From contig OX335646.2 in NCBI GenBank assembly GCA_946894095.1, positions 12,146,077 to 12,210,076 of the forward strand: a stretch of 64,000 bases of DNA, given 5' to 3'. The notes beneath the pieces were generated by a model. The model was not told the DNA's origin, made no database searches, and saw only the letters and a program-made list of their open reading frames with translations. Below are positions 55,116-64,000 of the stretch, in pieces; the stretch's first letter is position 1, and each line of letters opens with the position of its first letter. A program made the translations under genes and the position numbers. The stretch comes from Incurvaria masculella. Lineage: Eukaryota; Arthropoda; Insecta; Lepidoptera; Incurvariidae.

Positions 55116-57938
55116 GTTAGTAAAATAACGAAATAAATATATATATATAATAAATATAATATAAAATTAAAACTACATAATAGAAAATTCTAAACACATT
55201 TGAGTTATTCTATGTAAAATGCAAAGTCAATTCTAAATATAATCATTAACTCTGCACAAAGATAAGCGCAGAAAATATAAAACGTTTGTTCAGATTTCTA
55301 AGATGCCTTTCATTGCTTCAGGAGAGAAGGCAAGTCTTCGCCGGATGTTAAAAGGCCTGAGGAGCCCCGGTATCGTTGCGGAAGAGAACCTGCTAAACTT
55401 CGCCAAGATCCGGACAAGAAGAAGGTGGGTCAAACATTAAATTTTATTATTATGGATAGGTTAGGTTAGGTTAGGTTAGGTTTGTATTCATATGACTGAT
55501 CTATATGAACATCTATACCACAATTTTTTTTTAAATTGTACATTCTAATGTTACATAAAAAATTAGTAGGTGTCAAAATCTAATATTCATATTCATTCAA
55601 ATTTAGTTAAAATGGAAAGAATAATTAAAATTATCTGAAAACTTTTAGATAGGAAATAATATCGTTGCAAGACCAGCAGCGGGATCGATCGATAAACGAG
55701 TATTTGTTTGGCTTATCATGCGAGCAGAAATAAGAAAAATGAAAAATTAATATGTTTGTGCTCCCTCTTACCACCTTAAATTAACTAACCAGGTGAACAG
55801 GCAAGTGAGTGATTAAATCTGACTGAGTTGCATTTTGTACAATGCTAACTGCCAAATGACGTGGGCCAAGTGAACTGAAATTTACTAGTTAGCATGGCAG
55901 CTAAACGTCAAATTTAATCACTCACTCGCCTGTTTACCCGGCGAGTTAATTTACCATCGTTCTATGATCTGCAATAAAAAAATTGTAATACACCAATATC
56001 TATTCCATTTATATTACAGTGTTTGTGTACATAATTATATACTATGTGATTGTGTGTGATGGCGGCAGCTCGGACGAGGATTGCGAGAAGCTTGAGCTGT
56101 GCCAGCTGCACGCGGAGTCCTCGCACAGCTTCATCGGCTCCTTCCAGCTGTACTTCGTCAGGTGGGCTTCCAACTCGCAACATTTCATGCAAATAAAGCC
56201 AATAGGTCTTCATGACGTGATGGACTGACATCTAATGCCTTGTTCCTGTTTACATAGTACACAATTTAGTTTTTTGTTTGTACGGTTCAATATGACATGT
56301 AACACAGTTCACTGGCGTAAAATGTAATGTAGCTTAAGTATAGATTCTTCCTTCCTTCACGGAAAAAAAAACGGTTTAAGAAGATATTGTTTTAAATAGT
56401 TGGAAGAAGATATTAATATAGATATAATTATGAGAAAATGTGAGAATAAATAAAAGTGTAGTTTTCGTTGAAGAATGTTTTCTCAAATCAATTGAATTGA
56501 AATCCAAGAAACTCGGTTTTCTCATTTCAAATGCTCTTTTTTTTCCATGTTATTTTATCAACATTTACCCCGCTCAGTCCCTGTCCCCTAGCTCCAGGAA
56601 CAGGCTATTGTGTACACAAACGTCATTATTTTAAATAGTTTGCGAATTTAGGATTCTCCAGTAGATTTGGGCGACACTTCTCGTTTTCTTAGCCAGAGGC
56701 ATCTTCAGGGCCTGCTCGATCTTCTAAAGTTACTACCTATATTTGCAGACATTTCCGGTGAAATTGTAAGTTGTTCAATTTGATCTGAAACACTAGCGTA
56801 AAGTTATAAACATAAGTTTTTTAGACTCAGAGTGGTCAGTCTGAGTTCTCACCCAAATTGGCGTTTACGGAACTTCGAAGTTACGTAAAAACGTCAAACC
56901 CCATACAAATGTATACTATTTATTTTGTTTACTTCTTCAAGCTGTCAATGTCAAACTTGGATTTCTGATTTGAATGAAAATGCGGAGTTGGCGTAAACGG
57001 TTTTTACGCCGACAGTCATTAAGCTGTCAAATAAAACTCGGACTCGCAAATGTTAGTTCCCTTAAGGTGGCCCAACCCGCTCGACTCCCCATACAAACGT
57101 GGAAAGAAGATCACACCCATATTTATCGTCAGAGATCCCAAATTTTGCTCAAAATATCTTTATTTGATCGAACTAGATGTCTGATGACTGTTGGCATTGT
57201 AAAATTGTGTTTGGTTTCTAAGTTATAAGGAAAGTTCGAATTTTTCGCGCGTTTTATACAATAACTTCGCAGGTGCATTACGCAATGATAACGTAAGAAC
57301 ATCTTAAAAAGATTAGTCATCAGACGTAGCTAATTTAATCAAGATTTATAATCTATTTGGTTTTTGTTAGATTTTTGACTACAGCGGTCGTGGTTTACTT
57401 TTAGCTATAAGTCGTTTTGTAATTAACATTTTCATAAATCTTACCAAATCATACACTATGCACATTATCTTTTTTGTGGACATGTTGCATCTTCCTCATC
57501 ACATAGCCTGTATTTTTCTTTGAAACAGAGAAGGTCCCAGAGCGCAACAGCACGTTTTTGTACCGTGCCCGCGAATGAGTTAGTCCCGCCGGGTTGGGCC
57601 ACCTTAATGCCCACTGCAAGCGCTTCAGAATTTCTCTATCCATTTGAAAACGCCAGTCGATCCGTTTGGCGTAAACGCAAATTTAGGTGACAACTGGGAC
57701 TACGGGCTCTGTACACAAACGTTAATGTTGCAGCAAGGAGAACGCCCGGCTGTGGGACCACCAGGCACACTCTGCCGAGGACTGCGCGCACCGCTTCCCG
57801 GGCTGCGGCGGCGGCGGCGGCGGCGGGGACAAGGACAAGGGAGGGGAAAAGGGCGGCAAGGGAGCGGAGGAGGCGGCACCGGAGAGGGCTGCGCGCAGAA
57901 ACTTCCGCACCGACTACTCAGACGAAGAATACTATTAG
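55022..57938 (+). CDS. Unrecognised secreted cysteine-containing protein, four exons
   Basis: Exons 55,022-55,115, 55,322-55,424, 56,069-56,161 and 57,734-57,938 join in frame to give ~164 aa. All introns are GT-AG. The start MYAWGVFILLVLFNKALC is a signal peptide. Next come a basic segment (KASLRRMLKGLRS ... KIRTRR), an acidic DEDCEKLEL stretch, paired cysteine motifs CEKLELC and CAHRFPGC (four Cys, possibly two disulfides), a Gly7 run, a Lys/Gly/Glu-rich linker and an acidic Tyr-rich C-terminus (TDYSDEEYY). Role unknown; a basic-cleavage-site secreted peptide precursor is one possibility. The exon-3 acceptor (AG at 56,067-56,068) has a poor pyrimidine tract, but it is the one that keeps the frame open. 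AATAAA follows the stop by 32 bp (57,970-57,975). MITEs occupy introns 2 and 3. Confidence 0.72.
55322..55424 (+). CDS. Secreted-protein gene, exon 2
   Basis: Acceptor TTGCTTCAG before 55,322; donor GTGGGT at 55,425. Encodes the basic KASLRRMLKG ... AKIRTRR segment. Confidence 0.72.
55456..55480 (+). repeat. Interstitial telomeric repeat (TTAGG)n
   Basis: Four perfect TTAGG units plus one imperfect (ATAGG), just inside intron 2. TTAGG is the insect telomere repeat. Confidence 0.8.
55779..55951. mobile_element. Palindromic MITE (family M6), intron 2
   Basis: AATTAACTAACCAGGTGAAC and GGCAAGTGAGTGATTAAATC on the left mirror ATTTAATCACTCACTCGCC and CCCGGCGAGTTAATT on the right. A partial copy lies at 10,241-10,375. 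Confidence 0.75.
56069..56161 (+). CDS. Secreted-protein gene, exon 3
   Basis: Encodes SDEDCEKLELCQLH to SFQLYFV; donor GTGGGC at 56,162. An alternative upstream acceptor (TTACAG, to 56,019) would run into a TGA in this frame. Confidence 0.65.
56828..57711. mobile_element. MITE family M4, intron 3, carrying nested M3
   Basis: CAGAGTGGTCAGTCTGAG at the left and GGGACTACGGGCTCTG at the right are the M4 ends. The middle is split by M3 (57,066-57,603). The right end is 22 bp from exon 4. Confidence 0.75.
57066..57603 (+). mobile_element. TTAA-target MITE (family M3) nested in M4
   Basis: GGTGGCCCAACCCGC at the left and CCGGGTTGGGCCACC at the right, with TTAA on both sides (57,062-57,065 and 57,604-57,607). 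A second copy is at 52,116-52,667. Confidence 0.85.
57734..57938 (+). CDS. Secreted-protein gene, exon 4
   Basis: Acceptor TGTTGCAG before 57,734. Encodes KENARLWDHQAHSAEDC onward to TAG at 57,936-57,938. A MITE end lies 22 bp upstream. Confidence 0.75.
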
Positions 57939-57969
57939 GTAGCTCAAGGAAAAGGGACTTCATTTAAAT

Positions 57970-57975
57970 AATAAA
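57970..57975 (+). terminator. Poly(A) signal of the secreted-protein gene
   Basis: AATAAA 32 bp after the stop codon. Confidence 0.6.
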
Positions 57976-57979
57976 TCAC

Positions 57980-58690
57980 GATAACCAACAAAATTATATT
58001 AAATCCATTTCAATTACAGCACATATTATGTACTTGTTTGGCAGTAATCCGATTTAAACATTTGTACGTAATTATTTTACTAAAATATCTTACAATGTTG
58101 GATTCCCCATTACAGTTTGCGCGAAACTTAAATGTGCCTCTAAAGGTCGGGAACTCTATGCCCCTGTTACGAGAGCGTTTTTTGTACGCACCGAGCGCAT
58201 TTAAGTTTGGCGCGTACTGTGAAAGCTAAGTACAGGTGGAGATTGTAAAACTCTTTCGATTTACGAATGCACAGGGGTACACATGGGGTCAAAACTAAAA
58301 ATACTAAGTGCAGGCTATCAAAGATAAAGTAATGCACAAAAATGTAACAAATCATGTATCTTATTCTTACAAAATTACATTCACACATACAAGCAAATAT
58401 CAGTACAAACCTCATTTTCTTTGACCATTTACACACCAAATACCTTATGTATTTTACTTATTATTGTTCGAATAAATTAAACTTTTACAATATATGGGAA
58501 TGATATACAAAGCAGAAAACAATGGCGCAGATGCTGCAGACAAACCATTGAATGAGAAAAGTATGAAGTGAAGGAGAAAAGAAACATCAGTTCGTTGTTA
58601 ATGCGTAAATAGATGAGTATTAATTATATAAGTTCGTAAAAGTAATTTATGGATGCATTTACTTCTTCAAAAAAGAAATCCTAATTTCCT
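57980..58690. other. Intergenic DNA between convergent genes
   Basis: Lies between the 3' ends of the secreted-protein gene and NOMO. No feature recognised. Confidence 0.4.
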
Positions 58691-58692
58691 GG

Positions 58693-58940
58693 CTTTACAC
58701 TTTAGTTCCCCTTCCTTACTTATTAGGTGGTAGGATTCATTCCATACAGATTGGTACGATTGCATCGGAAGTAATATGGTTGAAGCCGCAATTAATATTG
58801 CCCATGTTTTCCATCCAGCTTAATGAAGACATGTAATATAAGGAAGCTCATGGCATGGCACCTTGGTCCAATGTAGTGCGTTAGGCACTCATCGTGACAG
58901 GTGTGCTATTAGCCATCCATGTCTGTTCCTCAAAAAAAAT
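58693..58940 (+). mobile_element. SINE body in or next to the NOMO 3' UTR
   Basis: TTAGTTCCCCTTCCTTACTT through CCATGTTTTCCATCCAGC to CTATTAGCCATCCATGTC and an A tail. It is antisense to NOMO and ends 41 bp past the NOMO stop, so it probably supplies 3' UTR sequence. Confidence 0.75.
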
Positions 58941-58981
58941 TACATACATGATAAAGATCATGGTGGCTCCCTGATGCTCGC

Positions 58982-59263
58982 CTACAGCGCTTTGCGAGTC
59001 TTGCCGCGCCGGTTGACCGCGTTGACGTTCTGCACGATCTGATTGATGTGCGACTCGTCGAGCAGCTGGTGCGGGTGCGGATGCGGGTGCGGGTGCGGGT
59101 GGCGCGTGGAGGTCGCCTGCAGGATGCGCTCCGAGAGGCGCTCGCCGAGTACGGCCAGCGCGGCGAGCACGCGCTCGCGCTGCAGCGCCGCCGCCACCAG
59201 CAGCGCCACCAGCGGCAGCACCAGCAGCGACGTCTGACTCAGCTCCTGCTCCGATGAATTCAC
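58982..59263 (-). CDS. NOMO: NOMO last exon: membrane anchor and tail
   Basis: VNSSEQELSQTS, the hydrophobic helix, then RERVLAALAVLGERLSERI and an (HP)5 run encoded by a GTGCGG/GATGCG microsatellite (59,067-59,100). Stop TAG is at 58,982-58,984 on the complement. Confidence 0.93.
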   Translation of the reverse strand: MNSSEQELSQTSLLVLPLVALLVAAALQRERVLAALAVLGERLSERILQATSTRHPHPHPHPHPHQLLDESHINQIVQNVNAVNRRGKTRKAL

Positions 59264-62200
59264 CTACGCACCATAACACACGTTACCAAACCACATCACG
59301 TAATATCAATTAAATCATTTAGGCGTCTTGTATGATGTGCTTTATCATGTGTAAGTTGTTAAGATCCTTTTGTCAAGTAGGAAATTAACTTATTAAGGAT
59401 AATTTCTTCAGCTTCTAGTTTATGAACCATCGCAATCACATCAGCTTTCAAAGAGAAAAAACCGCATCAAAATCAGTCCATTCGTTTGGAAGCTACTATG
59501 CCACAGACAGATACATCGATACACAGATAAACACATTAAACTTATAACACCCCTCCTTTTGCATCAGGGGTTAAAAATATAGAAAGGTGTGGTTATAAAT
59601 TGCAATATCCAAAGTCAATATCTTTGCCATATCCATCCAACATCATGTCATGCAATTAATGAATGACCTGGTGGTGTCGGGCAACTTAGAACTCCTACGC
59701 AGGGACATCGAATCCCTGAGCGTTTACTATCGCCATTTCCTAGGCGAGTGCTCTGAGGAACTGTTCAGCGTGATTCCATTTCCATTGACCATTGGCAATA
59801 GATTATCCATGTCCGGGTCTCATTGGATAAAGTTACCTTAACAGTGGTGTAAGAAATTATTTCCTTGGGTCATCAAAGAACATTTTGAGACAGTGGTAGT
59901 GAAAATCGAAATATATTATGGTCAGGGAAAGAAAATCCAGTATGGTTTGAATCGTAGTTACATTACAGTCTTCTGAGTTTCTCTTGCCCTCTTGACATAT
60001 ATATGTACATTTTAATCAATTGCCAAAAAAAGTACTACCTTAGGTGCGAATTCGATGTTGAAGTGCTTAAACTGGCCGTCGGAGGTGAAGTATTGCGCCT
60101 GCAGCGCGTAGGCGTGCGTCGCGCGCGAGAGTGAAGACTCTAGCTGCAGCGTGTACGTTTTGTTGTCAGCGGGCAGTCGCGGCAGAACGTACATTAGCCC
60201 TGCAACAAACATTATTTCAATTGAATAATAAACACACGGAAATATAATCAAAGACTATTCATCATTATATTCTAGGACTTCTCTAGAATTAAATTAAATT
60301 AAAATAAATTCTAGAAGAAGAAAACGAAATAAAATAATTTGGTTTTTAGTAGAGGCTACCATCGCAAGGTAATCTGCAGAAGAACGTGCTAGGATACGGG
60401 GCTCTAATAGGGAACTGTACCTATGCAACCAGGCCTCTACACTGGTCAACTAGGTAGTACATTACGAATCATGAATGACAGTCTCCGTCCAATGGCGGAG
60501 CTTGGCGGAATAGATGAGTGCATCCGACGCCTCATCCAAAACCAGCTGCAGCTTGAGAGTGAAGTAGTGCTCTGCGGCGTCCGAGTACACCAGCACTTTC
60601 ACGTCCGTCACCTGGCTCGTCTGAATGTGTAAATTAACAAACCTGGGTTGAGGTTCTCCGAGTATCCAATGGCGTCGAGCTTGGCGGAGTAGATGGGTGT
60701 GTCGGGCGCCTCCTCCAGAGCCAGCTTCAGCTTGAGGGTGCGGTAGTGCTCCACGCTGGTCGAGTACACCAGCACATTCACATCCGTCACCTGACTCGGC
60801 TGGATTGCGATCAGACGGATGTCTTCAATGTCCTTGGGTACCTCCGCCAGCTGTAATATTGCATGGTCAGCATTTAAAAGTAATAAATTGGTCTCCTGGT
60901 GTATTAAACCAGTTCTAGGAAAGTAAGTACATTGTACACAGTACTTTGTAAGAGTCAGGTATATCAAAGCCATAAAAATAGAGCATGTAGGAAAAGATGT
61001 ATGCCTTATAGAGGAAGTGAAAAAAATATGCTGTGATTACAATATGACCCTCTATCATCTCTGCCAACACTTCCGGGGAAACGATGAGATGGTGTGTGTG
61101 AAATCTCACCTTAAGTGTAACTGGCGGGCCGGCCAACTTGAGGCCGGCGTGTTGCGCCGTGGCTAAGGGCTTGAGGCCGACGGTGTAGAGGCAGGAGGGG
61201 GCGAGACCGCGCAGACGGAACGCGCCCGTGTGCTGCTCCGTGTGCGCCTCCTCGACCGCGCATGCGCCGCCGCCACCACCCGGCGTCGCCACCACCGTCG
61301 CGCCGCCCACGCCCGCGCCGCTCAGCGACACCAGCCGACCGACGCCCGACCATGCCACGCGGACACCACTACACACACATGGTTGCTATTAGCTACACAC
61401 CGTGACTAGGACCCACACCACTCTACTACACACACGCGGTTGCTATCAGCCGCACGCCGACGGGGCGAGCAGTCTCGCCTTGCGCGGTTGCTGCACGAAC
61501 TTTGTCAGCTGAAGGAACATCTGTCTTCAAAGGACATTGCCGAAATGAAAATCGCATTAAAGAGTACATTGACCAAGACCTAAGCCAAGACCAATAGGCA
61601 AACATGTGATTGAAAATGTATATTAAAAATAATATTTTACAATTACTAATTAAAGATAGTCTCAGTGGACAAGGATTATTATTTTTAAAATGTTCACATG
61701 TTGTTCTCAGTGTTGTCAGATGTTGCGTATTTTCGCTGTAATAGGTAACGGCATTTTAATCCTATCTTGTGATTTCAGCTAAATGATTAATGTCACAATC
61801 GTTAATCTGCAATAAAAATCTAAACTAAATAAATTCTGTGCATAGTAAAATTGAACCATGTTACTTATAAAATATTTTATCATTATACTTCCAGTTTACT
61901 TTTGGTCTATTTTTTATACCAATATCTGGCAGCTCCGACTGCGAAATGGGTTCATCATGACAGATTGAATGTATGTACTTTGAACATCGACAAATACTAA
62001 CAACACTCCGCTTGGGTCACTACACGCTCGGTTTGCACAATGCGTGCCACGGGCGAGGCACGTCATGCCTAACCAAGCATTTCTACACTTTAAGAAGTTA
62101 CTCACATATGATCAAGGTTACTAACATTTGTCCTGACATATGATTTTTTTATGTAACTGGACATGGATGGCTAATACCAGATTGAACATCACATATTTGT

Positions 62201-63665
62201 CTAACACACCACATGGATGATTTTAAGATTATTTTTCAGGGTTTTTTCGATTATACAATAAAAATAATTGGCATCGAAAATAATCATTTTAAATTAAGAT
62301 ACAATATCACTGCGTTTGTACCAAAATTGTCAGTATGTTTTTCAGAACTATCCAAAGATTCACAACCCGACCAATATTTTATTTCATGGACTCGATGAAA
62401 ACAAAAAGAAAATCGTATTACATATTAACATTAATTTTAAGTGTTGTGTCAGTTCAATTTGTTATGCCAAAAAGTATTCCAAGTGTTCCACTCCTTAATG
62501 TCTTTCAGTATTCACACAACAAGAAACTACAAGGGATCCCCAGCGTGAAAGGGCGTACCGGAGCGTGAGCTGGTAGGTGTTACCCTCGGCGACGGGCAGG
62601 ATCTTGTGCGCGGGCGCGAAGCGGTACTCCTTCATGAGCGGCTTGACGAAGTAGTCGGCGGGCGCGAGCGAGGGGAACGTGAGCCGCCCGTCGGCGCCCG
62701 TCGCCAGGTTGCGCCGGTACTCGCCGCCGGACACCGACACCAGCCCGCCCTGGCGACACAGGCACGTGTTTTTTTTAATAATTTGGTTTTTTTTACTAAC
62801 AGTGTCACATAGCAGACCTGGAGGGATCCAGGTCTGCTCAGTTCCCTACTCCATGGCCTTCCCACCTCCAAACCACCTTGGTTGCTCCATGGGCCGACCA
62901 CTAACCCATTACGTACGTGTAGTGATTTTAGCCCAAGGGTTCGATTTCAAGCAATCTTCGGTGATGGCTAGTGAAAGAGAAAACGCACCTCCTAGCAGGA
63001 CAGCTAATTCCCTTAGGAATGCGGAGTGTCTGGATAATATCCCGACAGAAGTAGCTGGACATATACGACTAATACCACACAGAATTAAATAGTCCGTGTT
63101 TTTTATTCCCTTTAATTAAGCTGTGCTCTTATAAAGTGAAGGTCCTGGAATAGCACCTAATGCCTTCGAGAATGTGGTGTGTCAGGTTAATATCATGACA
63201 TAGTTGGTATTTGACATCTATTTCCCGATCCATAAACAATATTAATAACCAAATGAGACAAAAAGGTGTGATCCCAAACGCAGTTGCTCAAAGTTGTGGT
63301 GTGATACACTATTTTTTCAGCAGTTTTCAATGCGCATAATCGTACTTCCGCGGTAGGTGGGTGCTACTTTTACATCTAAATCGATTTGGAAGGCCAGACC
63401 GCCAGACAAATCCAGATGGACGGTAGCCTAATCCGAATGAATGAGCACAATGGTCATACCTGCAGCGGCTGCGAGTTGGCATCGTCGACGAGCTGCACGT
63501 GTATCTCGGCGAGCTTGTGCGCGCGCATGTCGCCGGCGGCGTCCGGCGCCGAGAACACGTACGACTCGCGCTCGGCGCGCACCGCGTACGGCAGCGACGC
63601 GTCCAGCGGGCCGAAGCTGTACGCGCCGTCCTCGCCCGTCACCTGCCGCAGCACCTCCACGCCGT
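58982..63665 (-). CDS. NOMO: NOMO (nodal modulator), C-terminal part, six exons
   Basis: ER membrane protein with a chain of lumenal beta-sandwich repeats and one C-terminal transmembrane helix; in vertebrates a subunit of the ER multipass-translocon (BOS) complex. Exons, in coding order: 63,460-63,665, 62,559-62,749, 61,110-61,368, 60,643-60,850, 60,039-60,199, 58,982-59,263. All junctions are GT-AG and phases agree, giving ~434 residues to the stop. Diagnostic stretches are YFVKPLMKEYRFAP (human has YYFKPMMKEFRFEP), GAFRLRGLAPSCLYTVGLKP (human GKFRLRGLLPGCVYHVQLK), YVLPRLPADNKTYTLQLESS, and the helix SLLVLPLVALLVAAAL after APKVNSSEQ. Human NOMO is ~1,220 aa, so roughly the first two thirds lie beyond the right edge. 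The cytosolic tail contains an odd His-Pro run. Human comparisons are from memory. Confidence 0.95.
59430..59575 (+). repeat. Common lepidopteran repeat ending CATCAGGGGTTAAAAA
   Basis: ACCGCATCAAAATCAGTCCA, CCACAGACAGATACATCGAT and ACACCCCTCCTTTTGCATCA. It lies in the last NOMO intron. Confidence 0.65.
59665..59800 (+). pseudogene. LINE C-terminal coding remnant in NOMO intron
   Basis: GNLELLRRDIESLSVYYRHF and LGECSEELFSVIPF correspond to the RRDVxSLxVFYRxYxGECSEELF region near the C-terminus of many arthropod non-LTR retrotransposon proteins. Antisense to NOMO; no other part of the element is visible. Confidence 0.7.
60039..60199 (-). CDS. NOMO: NOMO exon
   Basis: LMYVLPRLPADNKTYTLQLE to FKHFNIEFAPK; acceptor TTGTTGCAG, donor GTAGTA. 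Confidence 0.93.
60485..60620 (-). pseudogene. Decayed partial duplicate of a NOMO exon
   Basis: On the minus strand it reads TSQVTDVKVLVYSDAAEHYF then TLKLQLVLDEASDALIYSAK. This parallels PSQVTDVNVLVYSTSVEHYR and TLKLKLALEEAPDTPIYSAK of the exon at 60,643-60,850. About four bases in five match. It begins mid-exon, has lost 2 bp after the AKL codons, lacks a matching donor, and lies only 22 bp from the real exon, so splicing it in is unlikely. Confidence 0.8.
60643..60850 (-). CDS. NOMO: NOMO exon
   Basis: LAEVPKDIEDIRLIAIQPSQ to AIGYSENLNP; acceptor ATTACAG, donor GTTTGT. A diverged partial duplicate lies just downstream. Confidence 0.93.
61110..61368 (-). CDS. NOMO: NOMO exon
   Basis: GVRVAWSGVGRLVSLSG to LKLAGPPVTLK; acceptor GTGTGTAG, donor GTGAGA. 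A Gly-rich loop (TPGGGGGACAVEE) sits inside the repeat. Confidence 0.93.
62137..62215 (-). mobile_element. SINE 3'-end fragment in NOMO intron
   Basis: TTATGTAACTGGACATGGAT, GGCTAATACCAG and CTAACACACCACATGG are the inverted last ~80 bp of the shared SINE body. Confidence 0.7.
62559..62749 (-). CDS. NOMO: NOMO exon
   Basis: GGLVSVSGGEYRRNLATG to EGNTYQLTL; acceptor GTCGCCAG, donor GTACGC. Contains the conserved VKPLMKEYRF block. Confidence 0.93.
63094..63233 (+). mobile_element. SINE 3' body in NOMO intron
   Basis: GTCCGTGTTTTTTATTCCC, CTTATAAAGTGAAGGTCCTG and GCACCTAATGCCTTCGAGAA are retained; moderately diverged. Confidence 0.65.
63460..63665 (-). CDS. NOMO: NOMO exon (first in window)
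   Basis: DGVEVLRQVTGEDGAYSFGP to VQLVDDANSQPLQ. Acceptor CCCGCAG before it on the minus strand; donor GTATGA. Starts inside a codon, ends at phase 0. Confidence 0.92.
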
Positions 63666-64000
63666 CTGCGGGCACGCGGGCGCAATCCAAGGTTTCGCTC
63701 AGGGGGGGCAAAAGTGAGGCATAAAAAAAGGATGTGCAGCAATGTTTAAGGAAATACCCCTTAAAAATATAAGATTAAGCGGGCTCTTAAAATTTTAGGT
63801 TGACTACTAGATTCAACGGTAAAAAAGGACTTATATATACATTATATGGAATGATAAGTTCATGCTAGGCTCTTGAAGTTCATGGCACATCAGTTATCAT
63901 TAGTTTTATTGAAGTGCCCAAGGTAATAGTTTGAAATTATATGTTAGAATCTCAATATTAAAAACAAAACTATGTTAAGCGTGGCATATGGCATATGCCA
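63666..64000 (-). other. NOMO intron running off the window
   Basis: No coding exon recognised; AT-rich beyond 63,720. Confidence 0.5.

Noticed and set aside
56020..56068. Exon 3 of the secreted-protein gene starting after TTACAG at 56,019
   Set aside because: With the phase set by exon 2 it hits a TGA before the conserved part; the AG at 56,067-56,068 keeps the frame.
58881..59279. Ala/Arg-rich ORF overlapping the last NOMO exon
   Set aside because: Shadow frame of the GC-rich NOMO coding exon.
60485..60620. Functional mutually exclusive NOMO exon
   Set aside because: Starts mid-exon, has a 2-bp deletion, no donor, and a 22-bp gap to the neighbouring exon.

Overview
The window looks like nuclear DNA of a moth or butterfly (Lepidoptera). 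It is AT-rich and saturated with short interspersed repeats of a lepidopteran type. The few real genes are split by short GT-AG introns, and there is no sign of prokaryotic gene organisation. I cannot name the species.

Layout. Bases 1-1565 hold the 3' end of a broken non-LTR retrotransposon. From there to about 48.1 kb I find no host gene I can support. The stretch holds SINEs, MITEs, LINE scraps and several GC-rich islands of unknown role. Between 36,926 and 48,098 lies one very large foldback-like element. Its long terminal inverted repeats carry ~170-bp tandem units, and a perfect 9-bp target duplication flanks it. It has accumulated other insertions, including a structurally intact Penelope-like retroelement (40,068-43,758) with a 964-codon RT + GIY-YIG reading frame.

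Host genes are confined to the right end. (1) A small heat-shock protein gene (48,408-48,968, minus) has a heat-shock element and TATA boxes. (2) A four-exon plus-strand gene (55,022-57,938) encodes an unrecognised ~164-aa secreted protein with four mature cysteines. (3) The 3' part of a NOMO (nodal modulator) gene lies on the minus strand (six exons, 63,665 down to 58,982) and runs off the right edge. A weaker candidate, a 60-aa secreted peptide ORF at 50,781-50,963, sits just downstream of two perfect heat-shock elements. These genes show no functional link to each other beyond being neighbours.

Most unusual observations. A SINE family has a head that appears to join a tRNA-like A box to the internal control region of 5S rRNA, followed by a body shared with an ordinary tRNA-headed SINE family. 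The foldback element is notable for its structure and target duplication. Several insertions have paralogous empty sites inside the same window. NOMO carries a decayed partial exon duplication. A MITE ends 22 bp before the last exon of the secreted-protein gene. A short repeat family preserves a hairpin through a compensatory base-pair change. All assignments are from reading the sequence by eye; no database search was possible.
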